This document shows positions 9,431 to 18,873 of a stretch of DNA of 64,000 nucleotides, one piece after another. Source of the stretch: Clarkia xantiana subsp. parviflora (lineage: Eukaryota; Streptophyta; Magnoliopsida; Myrtales; Onagraceae); contig JAPTYO010000024.1 of NCBI GenBank assembly GCA_036873135.1, positions 1,736,001 through 1,800,000 of the forward strand, given 5' to 3'. Below the pieces are notes generated by a model. It saw only the letters and a list, made by a program, of their open reading frames with translations. It had not been told where the DNA came from and ran no database searches. The translations under genes and the position numbers were made by a program. Positions within the stretch are counted from its first letter, which is position 1. Every line of letters starts with the position of its first letter.

Positions 9431-10570
9431 CGTTCTTCCTTTGTTAGGCTTGGTGTCCTTGAGGGTTTTTGATGGAAGTGTATTCCATTACTTTGGATGA
9501 GCTTTCTAAGTGTGGTTGTGTCTCCTGGCTATTTTGTGAAATCATAAAGATCCGCTGGAGGTGTTTGCCTTTGATGGTGGGTGTTGCCCATGTGATATGG
9601 TTTCCTCTATTTTTGGAGGGATGTGTTCGCGGCTACCCCTTCTTGTGCTAATGGGCGTTTGTGAGGAGGGCATGTTGTGACTGGTGCCCCCCTTGCATAC
9701 CAATGCCAGATGGGATCCTTTGGCGGGCTTGGCCCTAAGATGCTTAGTGGAAGGTTGTAGTAGGGGTAATCATTTGTGACCTTCATGGTAGTTCCTCTAT
9801 AGGATGTTGGGAGTGCTCGACTTATTTTTGTAACTGAGCCTTCCATCTTGTGATCTTTCCCAGAAACTTGACCTTATAGGTGTTCTTTGGGATTGAGGAA
9901 TCTGTTGCTTGTGCATCTCTTGATTGGCGACGGCCTTTTACTGATTCTTCTAGTGGTCCACCTGTGTATATATATATCACGGAGCCCGAAGGCGTCCGGT
10001 ATGGTCATTCTTGGAAAACATGTTGATGTTAAGTATCATAATCTACTCCTTTTAGGGGGTTGACTTGTTATGCAGTTAAATTAAATAAGAGGATATGGGA
10101 AGGATATGGGTGTGGGGTGTTGAAATCCCCTGCTTCCTTGGTAATGTAACTGTCTTCCTCCATTAGTCTGTGTGTATTCCTTCCACTTGAGGAATATGAG
10201 GTCGCATCCTTGCAAGGCGGACTAGGTGGAGGTGTATCCTTCATGTATGCTATGTGCGGTCTCACTCTACTATGTCTCTCCATGAGACTTCCCATTGTAG
10301 TAGCTATGTGCTGACGTGGTGTGGTACTCTATTAGTTCCCTGTTCAAATCCTTGTCTTTTCAACTCCTCCTCTGTCCTAGGAGGACGTGTGCCAAGGGTT
10401 GTCATGCACAAGGGGTTTGGACCTGTCGTGCTGTATCATGGGTAGGTGGTTGCTTTATTGTGTTGTTGGGACTATGTCCCTCCCTTTGAGCTTTCCTTGG
10501 TATATCCCTTAGGCATGTCTGTGGTGATACGGACTGTATGTGTACATTGCCATGGTTGATGTTGGAACTC
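9431..10570. other. Decayed gag region of NA1
   Basis: Only short interrupted minus-strand frames are present. By order this is the gag-protease interval. A GTATATATATATCAC tract lies near 9965-9980. The sequence is conserved in NA2, and no zinc-knuckle motif could be identified. Confidence 0.4.
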
Positions 10571-11340
10571 CTATATCCTTGTTGGTCTGTCATGTATGTC
10601 TTCCCTTAGTGCGGTGTATGTCCCTGTTGGGGTACTTGGTGGAATTCTTGCCTCCTTTGAGGTCTTGGCTGTCTGTCTGCCCCCCAGTGGGGTGTAGGCC
10701 CTGGCGTCCTGTTGTGTCTGTTGTTGCCTAGGAGGCAAAAATTGCTGCCTTCCCTCTGGGGGTGGCACTTGACAATTTCTTCTTTGTTCTTCTCGCTGCC
10801 CTGCTCTAGGGTGCGAGTCGTGTTCTTCTTCTGGGACTTGTTCTTCCTCATGAACTTCTTCTTCTTCATGCTGGTGTTGCCTTCTCTGCCTGTTCCTCAG
10901 GGTCTCCCTATAGGCTAGCAGCTCATCCAATGCGTGCATCAACCTCGGAGTCACTGTCTGTGCTCCTTGCGAGTACGTGGGCCTTATGTTGGTTGTGTGG
11001 GCACGATTGTCGTTCCTTTGAGTCATTATTTCATATGGATACCCTTAAGGTTGTGCCTCATAGTAGTACCCCTGTGGAGGTGCCGTGTATTGGGATGGCA
11101 CTCCTTGTTGCCCCCCTGTCCCTGTGGCTTCCTAGTCAATGGAGTTGGAGCTGTGGAAGCCTCCTCCCTGCTTGTTAGGCTGGGGTGCCTGTGGGGCTAT
11201 CTGAGGCTCTGGTGTGCAGGCTGTTTCTCTGGGTTAGGCTGCCTTGCTGGAGGTATAGGATGTCTTTCTTGCCTATTGCCCCCAGGTGGGCGATTATCTC
11301 TAGACACTAAGTTGTTCGTCTTCGCTCTCGTGATTGTCAG
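10571..11340 (-). pseudogene. Degenerate gag N-terminal region of NA1
   Basis: Just downstream of the primer site, the minus strand encodes a Pro/Gln/Arg-rich segment like the start of Tat gag proteins (NRPPGGN, PPARQPNPEKQP). In NA2 the same frame starts MTNSRVSRHHRPPGGN and runs 181 codons. In NA1 the initiator ATG has become AAG, and a stop follows after about 40 codons. A second frame (11026-10571) with Glu-rich EEEEVHEEEQ and PPPEGRQQ covers the later part. No capsid motif or zinc knuckle is seen, so this is a relic that may still carry packaging signals. Confidence 0.6.
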
Positions 11341-11352
11341 GCTTTCTGTTCG

Positions 11353-11371
11353 AAGCCCACGGACGGCGCCA
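11353..11371 (-). promoter_or_regulatory. Primer binding site of NA1
   Basis: The minus strand reads TGGCGCCGTCCGTGGGCTT two bases from the LTR end (...CCTAACA). The first 10 bases equal those of element B's primer site, so the same tRNA species probably primes both. Confidence 0.85.
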
Positions 11372-11373
11372 AG

Positions 11374-12445
11374 TGTTAGGTTATAAAGTCTAGGTCAACG
11401 GGTCGTCAATCTAGAATTTATCTCCCACTAATGAAATGTCGGGTTCAGTGCTCCTAGGACTAGTCGTTCTGATCCGTGCCCTTATACTCCCTTGGGGTAG
11501 TCGTTCTGATCCCTGCCCTTATACTCTCTTGGGGTAGTCGTTCTGATATGTGTCCTTCTCTTCTCTCCTTCTGACCTCCTTTCCTTCTCTCCTTCTGACC
11601 TCCTTTCCTTCTCTCCTTCTGACCTCCTTTCCTTCTCTCCTTCTGACCTCCTGAGGCTTGTACTTCTTACCCCTGGGGCTTGTCCTACTGCTCTATGCTC
11701 TTCTGCTTCCTTGGTTCTCCTCTCCTTGCCACCCTGCAAGAGGGGCAATACCAGGCACAGAGGGGGGGGGGGTGGTGCCTGATGAACCCTCTCCGATGCC
11801 TAAGTCAGTACGGTTTTAGAGAGATAAAGCTAGAGAGATGTCAGAGCAAAAATGTCCAAATGGCCAAGATAATCAAATGAGATGTGAAGGTGGGGTATTT
11901 ATAGGCAACGGTGTCATTAAGGTGGCTTAATGACATCGTTAGCCTTTAAACACAATTAATTAACCTTTAAGCGCATAATTAAGACCTTAGGATACGGAGA
12001 AGGTAGGCGGAGTGAATCGAGGGTGGGAGTCCGAAAATGGTGCCGGGGCCCTTGGGGGGAGGAGAAATCCGACCCCCAAGGGTAGGGGTTGGGTGAGGGC
12101 ACCCAACCCCTCCTAGGGAGGATGGGGTTGGCCAACCCCATCCCCCCTAGGGGAGATCGGGTTGGCCGACCCGATCTCTCCTAGGAGAGATCGGGTTGGC
12201 CGACCCGATCTCCCCTAGGGGAGATCGGGTTGGCTGACCCGATCTCCCCTAGGGGAGGTCGGGTGTGGCCACCCAACCTCACCTAGGCGAGTCTGACTTG
12301 GCCGGACGGGCGCTTCGGCCTCGTCCGAGCCGTTGGTGTTTTCGCGAAGGGTTCGGGTTGAAGTTTCGATTTACAATCATAAATGGGACGATAAAAATGT
12401 AACGGTTCGGAAGTCAACGGGTTCAAATTGGGCGTATATCCATCA
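11374..12445 (-). repeat. 5' LTR of NA1 (1072 bp)
   Basis: It equals the left LTR except for one substitution (in the CTTGGGG.GAGG stretch), 11 instead of 8 G in the G run near 11762, and three extra 34-bp palindrome units (about 12145-12255) with arms GAGATCGGGTTGG and its complement. Length difference 105 = 3 x 34 + 3, fully explained. Confidence 0.93.
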
Positions 12446-12450
12446 ACCTT

Positions 12451-14750
12451 CTCTCCTCATGCCATCCGCATTTGGAACGCCTTTCAAGTCCTCTGTCTCC
12501 GACAGAAGTGGGTCTACAGCCTCCAGCTTTTCCGGACTTTTTACGGGCTGAAATGCAACGAGGCGGGGGTTTGCGCCTTCTACCCTCGGATGCCCAAATG
12601 GAGTAAGCAGCAGCTTGCCCGGCACGGTTGGACCAGTGACACCTGGAAGGTGGTCAAGGGTCGGGGACTCTTGATTGATACGGGGTCTGACAACAGTAGC
12701 TGGAAGAGGAGCTACTTCTTCATCCAACATTCTTCTATCCCTTGGCCTCGGTGGGAGGTGGCAGCAGACCCTCCGCCTGCTTTCCACTCCTATGCTGATG
12801 AGGACTTCGAGACCCTTCAATTGATCCAGCTTTATCGTTGGGGGGAGTCCTACACTCCCCTCAATGCTAACTCTCTGGTGGAGCGGGACCTGGTGCATAC
12901 TGGGGTCCGACTCCTCAGTATTGTCTCTGGGGGGCAGCTCTTCGACGGCCCTTCTAGCATGGTCCCTTGGGTAAAATTTCTAACTTTTTCTTCGTTTATT
13001 GTTTGCAGCCAAGAAGGTGTCTGTGGTGACCGATTTCTTCCTTAAGCAGGGGGAGACCGATGCTGTCCGCCCCTCGCGGAAGAGGAAGTCTGCCAAGAAG
13101 GCTGCTGCTGCCAGGTCGGGGTCTCCTTCAACGGAGCAACCCAAGCGACCGCGGGTGGATCTGGACCAACTCTTCGAGGTCCAGAATGCTGAAGAAGGTA
13201 AACAACTCCGACTCGCTATTAAATCATATAAAAGGATGGTTCCGTCGGACTTGATTTCCTCGACCAAGGAGGGCCGAATTGCTGATGTCAAGAAGATCCT
13301 TCGAGGTGAAACTCCCCAGGTCTTGAAGGCAGGCTACTATCACTTCCGCGGGAAGGATCAATACGTCTCCCGACGTATCATTTGGTGTAAGAATCCCGAT
13401 GAACTTCCTGACTACCTATCTGAAGCTCTTCATCCTCCAGGTGCAGGTCGCTCGGGAGCTTCCTCGGGTGCTGCAGCTTCTACAGATGCACCGCCTTCAG
13501 CGGGGGTGCCTCCCTCAGCTGGAGAGAAGGCACCATCTGGTGAACAGTTTCGCCAGGTGGAGACCCTGGACTCCTCCGAGGAGACCGGCGGGGTTGATCC
13601 CCCTCAGCAGCGTCGGAAGGCGGGGCAATCCCCCTTGAAACCAACCCCTCAGGGGCCGCTTCCCTCGTCTTCTCCACAGCAGCGGGAGCTCTCTCCCATC
13701 CATGACTTTTCTCCCTCTCCTGTCCGGGCTGAGACGGAGATGTGCCCTTCTCTTCCCCGTCCCATCTCTCCCATGGCTCTCGACAGGGACTTCTATAGGC
13801 CCTTCAACCCTTCGCAGGCCGATGCCCCCTGGGCTCCGATCCAGACGCTTCAGGGAGTCCCGCTCACACAAGGGGAACAGGACCAAGAGCTGGCCCTGCA
13901 TCTTCTGGCGGGTTCCATCCTGCCTTCTATGCGACATCCGATTCACCTCAATCGGACGCATATGGAGCGGGACGTCAGGGATATGGCTGTGCGCCGCATC
14001 GAGGTGAAACTTCACTTTTTCCTTATTGATCAATAAATCGAGTCTTTTGTCCTTCTAACACTTTTTCCTTTTGACTGCAGGAGCTCGGGGATTACAACCG
14101 CCTTATCGGGTATGTCATTGCCTATGATGGGCCCGGGAGCGGGACCGAGGAGTTTGCGAGCAGCTTCAGGCGGATCTCAAGGCCTCCCAGTCTTCGCGGG
14201 GGAAGCTGGCCAAGGAGCTGGCTGTCCTCAATGAGAAGATTCGGGGCCTTCAGCAGCAGATGCGGACTTCGAGGGGCTCTTGAGGCAGGAGCGACAGGAA
14301 CGGGGGGCAGTCGTGGATCGGCTGACCCAGGAGAAGAAGGCCGCCGAGGACCAGCTGGTCCTCGAAAAGAAGGCTCTGGAGGAGCTGATCGCGGGGTTCC
14401 CGGCACGGCTGGCCGAATCGGAGGCCAAGGGTCGGGAGGACTATCGGAAGTCGGAGGGCTTCTAAGCTGACGCTCTGAAGTTCTTCAGCGCGGAGGTGGA
14501 GAACACTCTCTTCAACGCCGTTGAGGAGCTCCACCTGGAGTACGGGGACGCCATCAATTTTGACAAGTCTCCTTCCCTCGCTCCCTTTGCGAAGAAGTAC
14601 TTCGCTCTTTCCGAGGAGAGTGATGGGGGGAGTACTCCGGTAGTTGTCGAGGATGCCTCTGAGCTTCCAAGTGCAGACGCCCCGATAGCCAATCCTCCCG
14701 AGGCCAATCCTGCGGACCCCTCTGCTGCTGCTGACAAGGACCAAGCTTGA
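12451..14750 (+). pseudogene. Antisense ORF of element A, exons 2-4 continued
   Basis: Exon 2 resumes (SPHAIRIWNAFQVLC, FRTFYGLKCNEAGVC, WKRSYFFIQ) to about 12917. A 91-nt intron (CA/GTATTG donor 12918, TTTGCAG acceptor 13008) leads into exon 3 (13009-14003: KKVSVVTDFFLKQGE, Lys/Arg-rich and Pro/Ser-rich linker, then LALHLLAGSI and MAVRRIE). A clear 77-nt intron (14004-14080, GAG/GTGAAAC...CTGCAG) precedes exon 4, a coiled-coil-like stretch and NTLFNAVEELH...LAPFAKKYF, ending in TGA 14748-14750. Exon 4 has a frame change near 14265-14285 and a stop near 14463, so with the NA1 insertion the gene is dead. The domain layout matches element D. The exon 2/3 boundary is uncertain: an alternative GT-AG of 38 nt (12971-13008) is too short for a usual plant intron. 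Confidence 0.72.
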
Positions 14751-15590
14751 ATGCTTTTATCTTTTTAAAGTCCTTGTATCCTCTTCTTTTGCGTTGTTGT
14801 CGGGCCTTCGAGCCCTTTATCAATATTAGACTCTTTTAGTTCCGATCTTTTGTTGCACTTCTCCGAGTGACTTTCTTCGATTCTTATACGTCCTTCCCGA
14901 CGAGTTAATAACTTGCACCCCTTAGGGCGACTTAACATCGAGTGCATCACTTAAGACGACTTAGTTCTTAGCTGCCGAAACCTCGACACTTTAAGAAAAT
15001 TTCGTACGTCCCTTCCGATGATTTAATAATTTGCACCACTTAAGGCGACTTAACATCGAGTGCATCACTTAAGACGACTTTTCGGATACTTAGAATAAAC
15101 CTAAGTATTTGTGCACCACTTAAGGCGGCTTTATCGGGTGCATCACTTAAGACGACTTTTGGATACTTAGAATAAACCTAAGTATTTGTGCACCACTTAA
15201 GGCGACTTTTCTCGTGCACCACTGAAGGCGACTTTCATCGTGCACCACTGAAGGCGACTTTTCTCGTGCACCACTGAAGGCGACTTTCATCGTGCACCAC
15301 TGAAGGCGACTTTTCTCGTGCACCACTGAAGGCGGCTTTCATCGTGCACCACTGAAGGCGACTTTTCTCATGCACCACTGAAGGCGACTTTCATCGTGCA
15401 CCACTGAAGGCGACTTTTCTACTTAGCATAACTCTAAGGACAAATCCTATTTGGAAGCGACCTCTTTATTAATTGGCATAAGGTAAGCTTACATCGAATT
15501 AAACGATAAACAGCATACACCCCTTAAGGCGATTTTACATCGGGCACCACTTAAGGCGACTTTCTCGGGCACCACTTAAGGCGACTTTCT
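14751..15590. repeat. 3' tandem array of element A
   Basis: Bases 14751-14930 are the 3' end of the antisense gene, with nothing else recognised. From about 14930 the sequence is built of CACCACTTAAGGCGACTTT-type units. At 15180-15420 there are about ten 25-26-bp units of GTGCACCACTGAAGGCGACT alternating TTTCTC and TTCATC spacers, in effect a ~51-bp dimer. TTAGAATAAACCTAAG palindromes punctuate it. The array lies between two convergent stop codons (antisense ORF and pol), where Ogre/Tat elements are known to carry hypervariable tandem repeats. Confidence 0.85.
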
Positions 15591-17680
15591 TCAAGCATGG
15601 TGTTTCTTCAAGTGTTCGCCACTGAAAGAATGCTTTAACGGTCTGCCATCGAGGTCTTCCAACTTGTATGCGTTCGGAGCTGGCATTCCCACGACCTTAT
15701 AAGGTCCTTCCCATTTTGGTGACATCTTGTTGATTCGATCCAAAAGGGTGAACTCGTTGCGACGCCAAACCAGCTCCCCGACGAAGAACTGTCGGGACTT
15801 CACTCGCCGGTTATAGTACCTGGCCGTCGCTAAGCGCATTCGTGTCTGGACTTCATCGGCTTCCCGCCTTTTCTCTTCGAGTAGGTCCAAGTCCAGGCGT
15901 CTCACTTCCTCGTTCGTCAGGGGCTCATAATATCTCGTCCGATGGGATGCCACAGCTACCTCCACAGGAGCGACAGCTTCCGTGCCATAAACAAGGCCAA
16001 ACGGAGTCTCTCCTGTTGATCGTTTGGGTGTCGTTCTAACAGCCCAAAGTACGTTTTCCAGTTCGTTCAGCCATTTGCCCTTCAAGGCATAGACCCTTTT
16101 CTTCAGGCCATCCATCACGATTTTGTTGGCTGATTCCACCTGGACATTAGTCTGAGCATGGCGTACGGAGGCGGTCCGATGTTCAACGTTCAGTTCTTCC
16201 AGATACTCCCTCACCTGAGAGCCGTTAAATGGTGGGCCATTGTCACTGATCACCACCTTAGGAACCCCGTATCTGGACACGATGTGGGTTTGGAGGAACT
16301 TGACGATCTGGTTCCCCGTTGTTCTGGCCAATGCCTTCGCCTCTATCCATTTCGAAAAATAATCGATAGCTACAAGTAAATACTTACATTGTCCTTGTGC
16401 TTGTGGAAGAGGTCCCACCAAGTCGATGCCCCACTGCGTGAAGGGCCAAGCGCTCTTGACGGATATCAAGTTAGCAGCCGGAGCCACACTACTCGGGGCG
16501 TACCTCTGGCACGCGTCGCATGATCGGACCAGCGCCGTTGCTTCTTTGTTCATCGTGGGCCAATAGTAGCCTAAGTTTAACACCTTCCTCAGAATGGATC
16601 GGGCCCCTTCGTGACAAGCCGCGATCCCCTCATGCATTTCCTTCAGGATTCGATTGGTGTCGGGCTCTGCTACACACTTCAGGTACGGAGTCGAGAACCA
16701 GCCCTTCTTGTACAGCTGATTGTCCAGCATCACATAATTAGACGCGATCCGACATATCCTGTCTGCTGCTACCTTATCCTCGGGGACTGCCCCCGTAGTC
16801 AGATACGTGACTATCGGGGTCATCCAAGTGGGCTCCTCCTCCAATTTCGCTTCAACGGTGCACACCTGCGTGGGGTCGATGTTTGACAAGATCACCTTCT
16901 CCAGGAAGTGCACCTTCCGATTTTCTTCTAAGGGTGCCCCCAGGGCAAATTTGCTCAAGGCGTCTGCCTCTACGTTTTCCTCCCTCGGAATAGCCTCGAT
17001 ATCGAAGCTTTTGAAGCTCTCTCTTAGGGTTTGTACCTCTCGCAGATACTTCTTCATTATCGGGCTCCTTGCTTCGTATCGCCCCTGAACCTTGTTCACG
17101 ATTAACGCCGCATCGCACTTCACTCTTAAGTGATCGATTCCAGTGCCTTTAGCGATTTTCAGGCCCGTGATAAGAGCTTCATACTCCGCTTCGTTATTTG
17201 TGGCCTTGAATGTTAAAGCCAAGGCATATCGGAGCGGTTCACCTTCACCCGGTGGTATCAACAAGAAACCCGCTCCTGATCCGTCTGAACTTGCGGAGCC
17301 ATCCGTGTACATCTCCCAGATATTTTCCTTGTTTGGCTGTTCTGATTGCTCTGCCTTCTCTGGTTGTTCTTCTGTCGGGACCCCCATGGTTGCCCCCTCT
17401 ACAGGGCCCGTTTCTTCTAGATCGGGGGCTGTAGATTCTGCTATAAAGTCCGCCAATGCCTGGCCCTTGATTTGCGTTCTTGGAGCAAAGTGTATTCGAA
17501 ACTCACTGAGCTCTACTGCCCATTTCACCAATCTCCCCGATGCATCGGGTCGGTTCAAAAAATGCTTCAAAGGCTGGTTCGTTAGCACAGTGATCTCGTG
17601 TGCGTGGAAATATGGCCTTAGCTTCCGAGCAGTAATTATCAACGCAAAGAGGTACTTCTCAACGGCGGGATAGTTTAATT
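15591..17680 (-). pseudogene. Element A pol, C-terminal part (RNase H, RNase H, integrase)
   Basis: An open minus-strand frame of about 695 codons, truncated at its start by the junction at 17680. It begins inside the first RNase H (NYPAVEKYLFALIITARK, LTNQPLKHFLN), then has the second, archaeal-type RNase H (MYTDGSASSDGSGAGF ... NNEAEYEALI), then integrase with an H-H-C-C finger (HEGIAACHEGA ... CDACQ), WGIDLVGPLP, SDNGPPFNG and VESANK for the D-D-E triad, and the C-terminal domain ending GEHLKKHHA. Next to the catalytic Glu, NVQVESANK replaces NGQVESANK of element B. No internal stop is seen. Without gag, protease and RT the product could not act alone. Confidence 0.88.
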
Positions 17681-17832
17681 ATTGCCCCCACTAGGGACTT
17701 GTCTTTCATTAGGGGTGAGGGAGGTAGTTGTTGATTGACTACCGACCGTGGTGTCTTGGAGCTTGATAGAGTATTATCCAAGGAGTCTTGGTCTCCACTG
17801 GACGACGGTTGCTTAGCATCCTTTAGTTATTG
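17681..17832 (-). mobile_element. Element G, 5' interior remnant (left part)
   Basis: Directly right of the pol break. On the minus strand it reads as a Ser/Pro/Gln-rich open stretch (KDAKQPSSSGDQDS, VVNQQLPPSPLMK), consistent with the N-terminal region of a Tat gag, running straight into A's pol frame without homology at the joint. The piece continues at 23593 beyond copia H; TATTG (17828-17832) is H's target site. Confidence 0.55.
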
Positions 17833-18106
17833 TATAGAGTATATAAGTTGATATGCTCACATTGCAACTTGTTACTTACACTTGCATTTACTTCCATCAT
17901 GTCATTAGATGATTGTATAAGGCTATTATATGGTGCATATATCATGTAGTACATGTTACATGGTGTATGCACCTTGGTGCACCAAGTTAGGCACATATCA
18001 TAGTTAGTCCTAGTTGGTGATCCCTATCACCTAGTATATAGTTTACCTATTAGATTGTAATCCCTAATCATCAATCAACAAATGATTCAATCTACTAAAG
18101 CTTATA
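17833..18106 (+). repeat. 5' LTR of copia H
   Basis: 274 bp, ending directly at the primer site. It contains GCACCTTGGTGCACC and CACCTAGTATATAG near its 3' part. A TATA-like TATATAAG stands at its start. Confidence 0.9.
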
Positions 18107-18124
18107 TGGTATCAGAGCCACCTC
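18107..18124 (+). promoter_or_regulatory. Primer binding site of copia H
   Basis: TGGTATCAGAGCCACCTC abuts the 5' LTR with no spacer. TGGTATCAGAGC is the standard plant initiator-Met tRNA primer site. Confidence 0.92.
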
Positions 18125-18873
18125 AAATGGCGGCACAACCACAAAGCTAAAGAAAACCAAGATTCTTTGAAGTTTTGCCGTAACATTCACCTTGTTCAAG
18201 TGTGGATTTGCAACTTCAGCTTCGTGGATCATCTTTTCTACTTCAAGAATCCATTTCTTACTTAAGAATGGACATCTAGTAAGTGGAATTCCTAGAACTC
18301 AACACGTATAAGGTAGATCTGCACCTAGACTAAGCAAAGCCAAGATGACTTAGTACTAGTTTGCTTGTTCTTGAAGAATTCAGCCTTGTTGAGCTGATTG
18401 CGTGTTTGATACTATCATTTTCTGGAGTTTGTATTGTTTCTCTGGATTTGGATATGGATTTTGAACTTATTTCAGCTGCGCCCCTTACTTGATACCTGGA
18501 TATTCATTGCTTGAATTCCCTTGCATACACATTGCTCGGCTGAGGAGTATTTGTGACTACTTTGAGCTTTGTGTTCATATCTTCAAGAATTCTGAGTTTT
18601 CATCAATGGAGAATGGCTTCTAATCCATTTCTGTTGAATTTCAAGCTTTGAAAATCACAAATCTCATTGCGGATTTGTACGAACAATACCATAGGGTGAG
18701 CTGGATTTTGTCCTACTATCAACAACCTTAGTGTACTACTTTTGTTTGTAGTGCAACTTGTGTATGCGATTTTGCTTGGATTTCTGGCAGCTGATTTCTT
18801 GGATTTGGATTCCTCTGACTCAAATTTGATACCTACTTGTGTTGCTTTGGTTACAATATGGCTCAAGAAACCA
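18125..18873 (+). other. Leader of copia H
   Basis: An untranslated leader of about 750 bp. ATG 18858 starts MAQETNVDDPLYIHPS, the usual beginning of a copia gag, but in a frame shifted from the polyprotein. A 13-bp near-perfect tandem duplication (about 18898-18923, ACCCCTCAAACAC then ACCCCTCAGACAC) separates the two frames. Confidence 0.6.

Larger units (their letters stand above)
2210..12445 (-). mobile_element. Non-autonomous LTR retrotransposon NA1 (complete)
   Basis: LTRs at 2210-3176 and 11374-12445 are flanked by the 5-bp duplication ACCTT (2205-2209 and 12446-12450), interrupting the antisense ORF of A. The primer site next to the right LTR and the polypurine tract next to the left LTR show minus orientation. 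The 8.2-kb interior has no RT, RNase H or integrase. It holds decayed gag near the primer site, a protease remnant, several tandem or hairpin arrays and a plus-strand frame near the 3' end. The two LTRs differ by one substitution seen by eye, a G-run length and three palindrome units, so insertion is recent. Movement must depend on enzymes of a related Tat element. Sister copy: NA2. Confidence 0.92.
566..17680 (-). mobile_element. Ty3/gypsy Tat-lineage element A, 5' half missing, host of NA1
   Basis: Read on the minus strand this is the 3' half of a Tat-type gypsy element: pol from inside the first RNase H to the integrase end (17680-15591), a tandem array (about 15590-14930), an antisense gene on the plus strand (1823-14750), a polypurine tract and the 3' LTR (566-1262). 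A 10,236-bp non-autonomous element (NA1) is nested in the antisense gene. Gag, protease, most of RT and the 5' LTR are absent. The sequence changes abruptly at 17680/17681 to another element (G), so the 5' half was lost by deletion or recombination. Pol is close to that of element B in sequence and order, so A and B are members of one family. Confidence 0.88.
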
